Shown one piece after another: positions 7,457 to 14,100 of a stretch of DNA of 15,024 bases. The notes under the pieces were generated by a model. The model saw only the letters and a program-made list of their open reading frames with translations, was not told the origin of the DNA and made no database searches. Every line of letters starts with the position of its first letter. Position 1 is the stretch's first letter. This DNA comes from an uncultured Clostridia bacterium (GTDB lineage: Bacteria; Bacillota; Clostridia; Oscillospirales; CAG-272): the NCBI GenBank assembly GCA_905235755.1, contig CAJONA010000039.1, positions 1-15,024 on the forward strand, given 5' to 3'. The position numbers and the translations under genes were made by a program.

Positions 7457-8219
7457 AGCTGTACTTGAAATACGCAATCTCGGCATCAACTTCGGCGGAC
7501 TGAAAGCCGTTCAACACGTTGATATAACGGTCAACAAAAACGAAATTTACGGACTTATCGGCCCGAACGGCGCCGGAAAAACAACGATCTTCAATATGCT
7601 GACGGGCGTATACAAGCCGACCGAGGGCAACTTTGCCCTGTTCGGCGAAGATCTGACGGGCAAATCGCAGAGGTATATTTGCCGCAGCGGTATCGCGCGC
7701 ACTTTCCAGAACATCCGTCTTTTCAACAATATGTCCGTCATACGCAACGTCATGGTCGGGCTCAACGACGATCCGCAGTTAAAATGCAGCGTGTTCTCGT
7801 CGATGTTCCGCCTCCCGACTCACTTCAAGACCGAAAAGGCGATGCGCCAAAAGGCGAAAGACATTCTCGCCATCTTCGATCTTCTTGAAGAAAGAAACAA
7901 TCTTTCGTGCAATCTTCCCTACGGCAAGCAGCGCAAGCTCGAAATAGCGCGTGCGCTTGCGACGTCGCCGAAGCTCCTGCTTCTCGACGAGCCGGCAGCC
8001 GGTATGAATCCGAACGAGACGGCGGAGCTCATGGAAACGATACGCAAAATACGCGATATGTTCGACATCACCGTGCTGCTCATCGAGCACGATATGAAAT
8101 TCGTCAGCGGAATTTGCGACCGATTGACCGTCCTCAATTTCGGCACGGTGCTCGCAGAGGGCACGACCGAAGAAGCGCTGAACGATCCCGAGGTCATCCG
8201 CGCTTACATCGGCGGATAG
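7449..8219 (+). CDS. livG: Branched-chain amino acid ABC transporter ATP-binding protein LivG
   Basis: 256 residues, cytoplasmic ATPase that powers the LivH/LivM channel together with LivF. Seen: Walker A GPNGAGKTT (38-46), Q-loop in ARTFQNIRLF, signature LPYGKQR (from residue 156), Walker B LLLLDEP with D180 and E181, and the switch region with IEHDMKFV. The signature lacks SGG, which is normal for LivG. The ATG at 7449 is chosen over the GTG at 7440 because GGAGGTGA ends five bases before it. It overlaps livM by 8 bases and is followed by livF after 10 bases. Confidence 0.95.
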   Translation: MSEAVLEIRNLGINFGGLKAVQHVDITVNKNEIYGLIGPNGAGKTTIFNMLTGVYKPTEGNFALFGEDLTGKSQRYICRSGIARTFQNIRLFNNMSVIRNVMVGLNDDPQLKCSVFSSMFRLPTHFKTEKAMRQKAKDILAIFDLLEERNNLSCNLPYGKQRKLEIARALATSPKLLLLDEPAAGMNPNETAELMETIRKIRDMFDITVLLIEHDMKFVSGICDRLTVLNFGTVLAEGTTEEALNDPEVIRAYIGG

Positions 8220-8229
8220 GAGGTGCTTT

Positions 8230-8940
8230 ATGGCTTTACTTGAAGTAAATGATCTGAGCGTTTATTACGGAGTCATCCACGCGCTGAAAGGTGTGAGCTT
8301 TACAGTCGAACAAGGCGAAATAGTCACCCTTATCGGCGCCAACGGCGCGGGAAAAACGACGACGATGCAGTGCATAATGAATCTCATTCCGTCGCGTTCG
8401 GGAAGCGTATTTTTCGACGGTCACGACATAACTAAAATGCCGTGCCACAAAATAGTAAATCTGGGTATGACGCAAGTTCTCGAAGGCCGCCATGTCTTTC
8501 AGGAACTCACCGTGTATGAAAATCTCTTAATGGGCGCTTATTCCCAAAAGGATAAGAGCCGGATCAAGGCGAACATAAAAGAGGTATACGACCATTTTCC
8601 GCGTCTTGAAGAACGCAAAAATCAGATAGCGGGAACGCTTTCGGGCGGCGAGCAGCAGATGCTCGCAATGGGGCGCGCGATGATGAGCCGTCCGAAGCTG
8701 CTGATGCTCGACGAGCCCTCGATGGGGCTCTCTCCCCTGCTCGTTGACGAAGTGTTCTCCGTCATCAAATCATTCCGCGACAGCGGTATGACGATACTCC
8801 TTGTTGAACAAAACGCGGGCAAATCTCTCGCGCTTTCGGACAGAGCTTACGTCCTCGAAAACGGAAATATAGTCCTTTCCGGAACGGGAACGGAGCTTAT
8901 GGCAAGCGACATGGTAAAGAAGGCATACCTCGGCGGATAA
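8230..8940 (+). CDS. livF: Branched-chain amino acid ABC transporter ATP-binding protein LivF
   Basis: 236 residues, the second ATPase of the importer. Seen: Walker A GANGAGKTT (36-44), the family-typical VLEGRHVFQELTVYENL, signature LSGGEQQM (137-144), Walker B LLMLDEP with D161 and E162, and VEQNAGKSLALSDRAYVLENG at the end. AGGAGGTG lies 6 bases before the ATG. It is the last gene of the operon and a strong terminator follows within 30 bases. Length is typical. Confidence 0.96.
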   Translation: MALLEVNDLSVYYGVIHALKGVSFTVEQGEIVTLIGANGAGKTTTMQCIMNLIPSRSGSVFFDGHDITKMPCHKIVNLGMTQVLEGRHVFQELTVYENLLMGAYSQKDKSRIKANIKEVYDHFPRLEERKNQIAGTLSGGEQQMLAMGRAMMSRPKLLMLDEPSMGLSPLLVDEVFSVIKSFRDSGMTILLVEQNAGKSLALSDRAYVLENGNIVLSGTGTELMASDMVKKAYLGG

Positions 8941-8964
8941 AACCGATTTTGTGAATTTTTGATC

Positions 8965-9002
8965 ATATGCCGACGCCGGCGAAACGGCGTCGGCATATTT
9001 TT
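8965..9002 (+). terminator. Intrinsic terminator of the liv operon
   Basis: A perfect 14-base stem (ATATGCCGACGCCG at 8965-8978 with its complement at 8985-8998), loop GCGAAA, and a T-tract ending at 9002. It stands 25 bases after livF and closes the operon. Confidence 0.93.
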
Positions 9003-9171
9003 GCCTTAAAGCAGGAGATAATGGAAAAAAATTAACAATTTATCTATTGTATTTTCTTTTTTATTATGATAACATACCTTGTAAAGCATTTTTAAAGGCG
9101 ATAAGTGTTAATAATGTATTATATAAACACGCACGCGATCAAGCGAGCATCGCACGGAAAGGATCGGATTC
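9003..9171 (+). other. AT-rich intergenic region upstream of the ABC exporter gene
   Basis: There is no gene here. It must hold the promoter of the following ABC gene, but no box pair with good spacing was found. An imperfect dyad begins GTGTT (9105-9109) and ends AACAC (9126-9130), with about 9 of 13 half-site positions matching; it could be an operator. GGAAAGGA at 9156-9163 is the ribosome binding site for the ATG at 9172. Confidence 0.4.
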
Positions 9172-9708
9172 ATGCTTCTTTTAAATAATATTGTCAAGCA
9201 TTATTACGCGGCGGGCAAAACCGTTGAAGCGCTGAAAGGCATCAGCATAGGATTCAGAAAGAAAGAATTCGTCTCAATTCTCGGGCCGTCCGGCTGCGGC
9301 AAGACGACGCTGCTCAACATAATAGGCGGCCTCGATCAGTACACGAGCGGCGACCTTGTGATCGGCGGAAAAAGCACGAAAGATTTCAAAGATCACGACT
9401 GGGACGTATACCGAAATCACCGAATAGGCTTCATCTTCCAAACGTACAACCTGATACCGCATCAGACGGTGCTCAGCAACGTCGAGCTTGCACTGACGAT
9501 CTCCGGTATGAGTAAGAAACAAAGAGTGGAGTTATCGAAAAAAGTCCTCGACCAAGTCGGACTTGCGGGCGAATACTACAAGCGGCCGAACCAGCTTTCG
9601 GGCGGTCAGCAGCAGCGCGTCGCTATAGCGCGCGCACTCGTGAACGATCCCGAGATACTTCCGACGAGCCGACAGGCGCGCTCGATTCGCAGACGAGCGT
9701 GCAGATAA
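9172..9708 (+). CDS. ABC transporter ATPase domain, MacB/LolD type, N-terminal fragment ended by a frameshift
   Basis: 178 residues as read, of which about 163 are native. Seen: Walker A GPSGCGKTT (38-46), Q-loop GFIFQTYNLIPHQTVLSNVE, signature LSGGQQQRVAIARAL (from 142) and DPEIL leading to Walker B. After CTT at 9658-9660 the frame is lost: the expected LADEPTGALD appears in another frame, so this product ends in about 15 unrelated, Arg-rich residues and stops at 9706-9708. By family logic it is the ATPase half of a fused ATPase-permease exporter that continues to 12413. On its own it would lack Walker B and could not hydrolyse ATP. The start has GGAAAGGA 8 bases upstream. Either a recent inactivating mutation or a sequencing/assembly error is likely. 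Confidence 0.85.
   Translation: MLLLNNIVKHYYAAGKTVEALKGISIGFRKKEFVSILGPSGCGKTTLLNIIGGLDQYTSGDLVIGGKSTKDFKDHDWDVYRNHRIGFIFQTYNLIPHQTVLSNVELALTISGMSKKQRVELSKKVLDQVGLAGEYYKRPNQLSGGQQQRVAIARALVNDPEILPTSRQARSIRRRACR
9655..9665 (+). other. Frameshift site at Walker B of the ABC ATPase
   Basis: The upstream frame reads GAG ATA CTT, then two bases (CC at 9661-9662), then GAC GAG CCG in the downstream frame. Related ATPases read ILLADEPTG here, so one base (from GCC) or four bases (for example CTTG) appear to be missing. Both sides are otherwise well conserved without gaps. No slippery heptamer or stem typical of programmed frameshifting was seen. Confidence 0.85.
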
Positions 9709-12413
9709 TGGAGCTTATAAAAGAGATATCAAAAGACCGCCTGGTCATAATGGTCACGCATAACCCCGAACTCGCGGAAAAATATTCCTCGCGCATCGTG
9801 CGTCTTCTCGACGGACGGTTGATCGAGGACTCCGATCCGTACACACCGGAAGAAGAAGCGAAAGAAAGAGAGCCGATAACGGACGCGGCGCAGAAAAAAA
9901 AGCGCAAAAAGAAAAAAGAAAACGCGAAAATGAGCTTGCTCACCACGTTCAGACTGTCGTCGAAAAACCTTATTTCAAAATTCAAGCGCACCGTTATGGT
10001 CGTCATCGCGGGCTCAATAGGAATTATAGGCGTTTCTTCGGTGCTGTCTATCTCGACGGGCGTGCACGATTATATCGAGAATTTTCAGGACGATATGCTG
10101 TCGGGCAACCCGATAGCTGTCGAGGAGAGCGGATTAGACTACGATTCCCTGCGAGATACGTCATCGACACAAATGCAGTATGAAGCGCTCAAAGAGGGCG
10201 ACTGGGTCAATGTGACTCCGATAATCGGTTATCTCGTTTCCAACGAGAAAGCGTTTGAAAATCTGTTCTTTAAAAACGAATTCGGTTTCGACTACGTAAA
10301 CTACGTCAAGAGCATGCCGAAAGAATACTACAAAGAGATAATGCTCAACTACGGCATAGAAACGATGCCGAATATCTACACCGAGTTCCGCGCGTTCAAT
10401 TCTCCGGACGCAGAATACGAAAAATACACCAGAACAATGAGTATCCACGCCATAACGGAAACGTATCGCGCTATACTCGAACAGACGGCGTACAGCGAAT
10501 ATGCATCGTATATCACAAATCTGGCGACAGCATTCACACAAGGCATATCGAACAACGAATATATTCTCGAACAGTACGATATACTCGCGGGAGAACTTCC
10601 GAAAAACAGCAATGACATCATCGTCGTGCTGACTTCGAATGATCAGCTCAACGACTTACTTCTCGCGCAGCTCGGCTATTTCTCCGAGGAAGAATTTTAC
10701 AATCTGATCTACAAATACAGCCCCGACTATATGGAGGGCGAATACAACGAGGACCTCGACAAGACGGCGTTCTCATACGATGAGATACTGAATAAAAAAT
10801 TCACATGGTACCCCAACGACACGATATATGAGAACAAATCGTTCTCCCTGGCAGACTCGTTCTATCACATCTATAATTACAGTTATGAAGCTGACGAAAG
10901 CTGGGACAACGGCATCGAGCTGAATATCAGTTGCATCGTAACGCCGAAAGATAATCTTTCGTACGGCGCGCTTAGTTCCGGCTTCATCTACACCGAGGCG
11001 CTCGCGCGCGAAATGATCTCGCGCAACATAAACTCGGCGATAGCGACAAACATCCGTGAACACGGCGCCGTTCAGAGCTTTGCGCTCCAAAAGGAACTCG
11101 CGGCGCTGTACGGTATTGAAAACATCGGTATCTCGTATGATCTTGAATATGTCTATTCGATAGACGGCTCAAAGACGTTCGTTCACGCCGACGGCGGAGA
11201 TGGCGACGGACATATCGAAAAGAAGACGGTGTTCGTCGGCGCATCCGACAGCGGAATAATGTCGACATTCATGTCATATATGGGTTCTGCCGGCGGCACA
11301 TCGACAGGCTCGGCGTCCGACAGCATGCTGTCAGCGCTCGCCGCAGCGAAAATAATGGATATAAGCAATGTCGGCGGCACGTATTTGCCCGTATCGATCA
11401 GCGTTTATCCGAATAATTTTGAAACAAAATACCTCGTCACAGATTATCTCAGCGCATGGAATAACAGCGGCACGACGATAATGTCGAAATCATCGTCGCC
11501 AAATATCTCGAAGACCTCGAATATAGGTACAATCAAAAACAATGGCGGCAAATATAAATTGATCGAGCTCGGCATATCGACGATAAGCGAGAACGTAACG
11601 CTCGAAGCGATAGGAATAAAGGGCAGCGGCGATATTATATGGTTCTCCGACGGCGTGATTAAAGATTACGACGGCAACGTCATATCAGCCGATACGGCAG
11701 TAACGGCGGACGGTATAAAAGTTCGAATAGATCTTGAAAGTTCCGCTCTTGCCGATGCCGACGTGCTCGAAATTTACGCGGGAAAAGAGGGGCTCTCCGG
11801 CGCCGTCTCGATAACGGCAAAGGGGCTCAAAGACAAAGACGAGACGAACGTGACTTTCTTCAACTTCAAGGAAGACCTCAGCGACTTCGGCGACGACGGA
11901 GTCGAGATGATAACGCTGTCCTCCGACGAAAGAAACGAGATCAAGTATACCGACTCGGTAGAGCTTGTGATAAATATGATCAACAACATCATCGACATCA
12001 TCACATACGCTCTCATAGTGTTCACTGCCCTGTCGCTCGTCGTATCGACGGTCATGATCGGCATAATCACCTATGTGTCGGTAGTCGAGCGCGTAAAAGA
12101 GATCGGCATCATACGTTCGCTCGGCGGCAGACGCAAAGACGTTTCGGCGCTCTTCATGGCGGAGACGTTCGTGATCGGTCTGTCGAGCGGCGTGTTCGGC
12201 GTGGCTGTAACGTGGTTGATCAGCACACTCGGAAACACAATAGTAAATGCAGTATCGGGCGGCTCGATATCGCACATAGCGCACCTGACGTGGCAAAACG
12301 CACTCGTCATGATCGTGATAAGCGTCGTACTGACGCTCATATCGGGACTCATCCCCGCACGCAGCGCGGCGAGAAAGAACCCTGTCGAAGCCGAAGCGCT
12401 CAGAACGGAATAA
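9699..12413 (+). CDS. MacB/FtsX-type ABC transporter permease with remainder of the ATPase domain
   Basis: 904 residues from an internal GTG; the native frame begins at 9663 with DEPTGALDSQTS, the rest of Walker B and D-loop, then VTHNPELAEKY (H-loop). A Lys-rich linker (about 9890-9929) joins the ATPase to the permease, which begins MSLLTTFRLSSKNL (9930) and has a first helix MVVIAGSIGIIGVSSVLSIS. A large extracytoplasmic domain of more than 550 residues follows, then three helices near the end with the MacB/FtsX core (VVERVKEIGIIRSLGGRRKDV and LISGLIPARSAARKNPVEA). Similar fused proteins of about 1000-1150 residues are common in Clostridia and are thought to act on envelope substrates, peptides or lipoproteins rather than as classic importers. 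Joined with the 9172 fragment the protein would be about 1080 residues. Natural translation from the GTG at 9699 is doubtful; the permease could start at the ATG at 9930, where the ribosome site is weak. Confidence 0.85.
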   Translation: MQIMELIKEISKDRLVIMVTHNPELAEKYSSRIVRLLDGRLIEDSDPYTPEEEAKEREPITDAAQKKKRKKKKENAKMSLLTTFRLSSKNLISKFKRTVMVVIAGSIGIIGVSSVLSISTGVHDYIENFQDDMLSGNPIAVEESGLDYDSLRDTSSTQMQYEALKEGDWVNVTPIIGYLVSNEKAFENLFFKNEFGFDYVNYVKSMPKEYYKEIMLNYGIETMPNIYTEFRAFNSPDAEYEKYTRTMSIHAITETYRAILEQTAYSEYASYITNLATAFTQGISNNEYILEQYDILAGELPKNSNDIIVVLTSNDQLNDLLLAQLGYFSEEEFYNLIYKYSPDYMEGEYNEDLDKTAFSYDEILNKKFTWYPNDTIYENKSFSLADSFYHIYNYSYEADESWDNGIELNISCIVTPKDNLSYGALSSGFIYTEALAREMISRNINSAIATNIREHGAVQSFALQKELAALYGIENIGISYDLEYVYSIDGSKTFVHADGGDGDGHIEKKTVFVGASDSGIMSTFMSYMGSAGGTSTGSASDSMLSALAAAKIMDISNVGGTYLPVSISVYPNNFETKYLVTDYLSAWNNSGTTIMSKSSSPNISKTSNIGTIKNNGGKYKLIELGISTISENVTLEAIGIKGSGDIIWFSDGVIKDYDGNVISADTAVTADGIKVRIDLESSALADADVLEIYAGKEGLSGAVSITAKGLKDKDETNVTFFNFKEDLSDFGDDGVEMITLSSDERNEIKYTDSVELVINMINNIIDIITYALIVFTALSLVVSTVMIGIITYVSVVERVKEIGIIRSLGGRRKDVSALFMAETFVIGLSSGVFGVAVTWLISTLGNTIVNAVSGGSISHIAHLTWQNALVMIVISVVLTLISGLIPARSAARKNPVEAEALRTE

Positions 12414-12428
12414 AAAATCTTCAAAAGA

Positions 12429-12469
12429 AAAAAATCCTCTTTTGTCCGATGGACAAAAGAGGATTTTTT
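12429..12469. terminator. Bidirectional terminator between convergent genes
   Basis: A perfect 19-base stem (12429-12447 with 12451-12469) around the loop GAT, with As on one side and Ts on the other, so it ends in a T-tract on either strand. It serves both the ABC permease gene (stop at 12413) and the minus-strand GMP synthase gene (stop at 12471). Confidence 0.93.
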
Positions 12470-12470
12470 A

Positions 12471-13451
12471 TTATTCCCACTCGATCGTGCCCGTGGGCTT
12501 TGGGGTGAGGTCGTAAAGAACGCGGTTGACGCCCTTGACCTCGCTCGTAATGCGGGCCGTTATATGTTCAAGCAGATCAAACGGTATGTTTTCCACTGTC
12601 GCCGTCATTGCGTCGCGCGTATTCACGGCGCGAATGACGACCGGCCAGTCATAACTGCGTTTGCCGTCTTTTACGCCCGTCGACTTGAAATCGGGCACTA
12701 TCGTAAAATACTGCCATACTTTGCCTTGCAGACCGTTTTTCGCAAATTCTTCGCGGAGTATCGCATCTGATTCACGCACTGCTTCAAGCCTGTCGCGCGT
12801 GATGGCGCCGACACATCTGACTCCGAGTCCCGGCCCCGGGAACGGCTGGCGGTATACCATATTGTCGGGCAGACCGAGCGTCTTTCCTACGACGCGTACC
12901 TCGTCTTTAAAGAGGAATTTGAGCGGTTCGACAAGCTCGAAATCGAACTTTTCGGGCATGCCGCCGACGTTGTGATGCGCTTTTACGGGACCGCTTTCGA
13001 GGATGTCGGGGTATATCGTTCCCTGCGCGAGAAACTTGATACCGTCAAGCTTTTGCGCTTCTTCTTCAAACACGCGAATGAACTCCGCGCCGATTATCTT
13101 GCGCTTCTGCTCCGGCTCGGCGACTCCCGCGAGCTTATTTAAAAATCTGTCGACGGCGTCGACGTAGATGAGATTTGCATCCATTTGATTTCTGAAAACT
13201 TCGATGACCTGCTCGGGTTCGCCCTTGCGAAGAAGTCCGTGGTTGACGTGAACGCACGTCAGCTGCTTGCCCACCGCTTTTATGAGCAGCGCCGCAACGA
13301 CGGACGAATCGACGCCGCCCGACAGTGCGAGAAGCACCTTCTTGTCGCCTATCTGCGCGCGCAGCTCGGCGAGTTTTTCGTCGATAAACGCCTGCGCGAG
13401 CGCCTCGGTAGTGATGCGCTCCATATTTTCATCTCTTACGTTGTTTTGCAT
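12471..13451 (-). CDS. guaA: GMP synthase ATP-pyrophosphatase subunit without glutaminase domain
   Basis: 326 residues. It would adenylylate XMP with ATP and replace the adenylyl group by ammonia to give GMP in purine synthesis. Seen: the N-type pyrophosphatase P-loop SGGVDSS (44-50), CVHVNHGLLRKGE, RKIIGAEFIRVFEEEA, LAQGTIYPDILES, HHNVGGMPE, EPLKFLFKDEVR, PFPGPGLGVR and the dimerisation-domain ending KPTGTIEWE. Bacterial GuaA is normally one chain of about 510-525 residues with an N-terminal class I glutaminase; here that domain is absent and translation begins right before the pyrophosphatase domain (MQNNVRDENMERITTEALAQ), as in archaeal two-subunit enzymes. The start is secure: GGAGG lies 7 bases upstream and a consensus promoter lies further up. 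No glutaminase gene is visible nearby, so it is either encoded elsewhere or ammonia is used directly. Confidence 0.94.
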   Translation of the reverse strand: MQNNVRDENMERITTEALAQAFIDEKLAELRAQIGDKKVLLALSGGVDSSVVAALLIKAVGKQLTCVHVNHGLLRKGEPEQVIEVFRNQMDANLIYVDAVDRFLNKLAGVAEPEQKRKIIGAEFIRVFEEEAQKLDGIKFLAQGTIYPDILESGPVKAHHNVGGMPEKFDFELVEPLKFLFKDEVRVVGKTLGLPDNMVYRQPFPGPGLGVRCVGAITRDRLEAVRESDAILREEFAKNGLQGKVWQYFTIVPDFKSTGVKDGKRSYDWPVVIRAVNTRDAMTATVENIPFDLLEHITARITSEVKGVNRVLYDLTPKPTGTIEWE

Positions 13452-13484
13452 ATAAATTCCTCCAAAACAAAAATTTACAAAAAT

Positions 13485-13513
13485 ATTATACTATTTGATC
13501 AAAACAATGTCAA
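13485..13513 (-). promoter_or_regulatory. Consensus sigma-A promoter for the GMP synthase gene
   Basis: On the minus strand, TTGACA (13508-13513), a 17-base spacer and TATAAT (13485-13490). The start codon follows about 34 bases after the -10 box, with GGAGG in between. The leader is too short for a guanine-type riboswitch; none is visible. Confidence 0.88.
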
Positions 13514-13594
13514 GAAAAATGCGTATAAATGTTGAAGCGCCGCTCTGCTCATAGTTATAAAATAAAAGTTTATATAAATTTTCACTGTTCGCAC

Positions 13595-13623
13595 TTGAAT
13601 TCCGATAAAATATATGTTATTAT
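13595..13623 (+). promoter_or_regulatory. Sigma-A promoter for the Rrf2 regulator-copper pump operon
   Basis: TTGAAT (13595-13600), a 17-base spacer and TATTAT (13618-13623), giving a start near 13630 and a leader of about 23 bases that carries GAGGTGA before the ATG. An Rrf2 protein commonly represses its own promoter, so its operator may overlap here. Confidence 0.65.
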
Positions 13624-13652
13624 TGGGTTATCAAATCGCGAGGTGAAACAAA

Positions 13653-14090
13653 ATGAAAATATCGACCAAAGGGCGCTATGCACTGCGTATGCTGATCGAC
13701 CTTGCGGAACATCAGCACGGCGGATATATCTCGCTCAAAGAGATCTCCGACAGACAAAATATATCAAAGAAATATCTCGAACAGATCATTCCGATATTTA
13801 ATAAGAACAACGTTCTCCGTACAAACCGCGGATCGCAGGGCGGATACATGCTCGCAAGGTCGCCCGAAAAATACACCGTCGGCGAGATACTTCGCCTGAC
13901 TGAAGGATCGCTTGCTCCCGTTGACTGCGTCGAGCAAGATCCCGTCGAATGTACGCGCAGTGCCGATTGCGCTACGCTTCCCGTCTGGCAAGGACTTGCC
14001 AAAGTCATAAACGAATACCTCGACGGCATCACATTGCAGGACATTATAGATCAACAGCACGAACGATACGCGAACGACTATATAATTTAA
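13653..14090 (+). CDS. Rrf2-family transcriptional regulator with three conserved cysteines
   Basis: 145 residues, normal for the family. Seen: the Rrf2 opening MKISTKGRYALRMLIDLA, a winged helix-turn-helix with ISLKEISDRQNISKKYLEQI (26-45), the wing NRGSQGGYMLA (58-68), and the C-terminal dimerisation helix. Three cysteines, C92, C100 and C106, lie in the loop where IscR and NsrR hold an Fe-S cluster; the spacing is C-x7-C-x5-C, common in clostridial relatives. Such regulators sense Fe-S status, NO, redox or cysteine-pathway signals. The gene starts 8 bases after GAGGTGA and is followed after 10 bases by the copper pump, so it is the likely local regulator. Which signal it senses cannot be told from sequence. 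CymR-like members lack the cluster cysteines, which argues against that subtype. Confidence 0.92.
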   Translation: MKISTKGRYALRMLIDLAEHQHGGYISLKEISDRQNISKKYLEQIIPIFNKNNVLRTNRGSQGGYMLARSPEKYTVGEILRLTEGSLAPVDCVEQDPVECTRSADCATLPVWQGLAKVINEYLDGITLQDIIDQQHERYANDYII

Positions 14091-14100
14091 ACGGAGATAT

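Noticed and set aside
7914..7937. LivG signature LPYGKQR lacking the SGG of most ABC proteins
   Set aside because: LivG family members commonly carry LSYG or LPYG here, so this is normal.
9655..9710. Programmed ribosomal frameshift in the ABC gene
   Set aside because: No slippery heptamer, stem-loop or internal Shine-Dalgarno pattern is seen, and the frame change would need missing bases in the conserved Walker B; mutation or sequence error is simpler.
13520..13600. Possible guanine riboswitch between the GMP synthase and Rrf2 genes
   Set aside because: The GMP synthase leader downstream of its promoter is only about 30 bases, and no purine riboswitch core was recognised.
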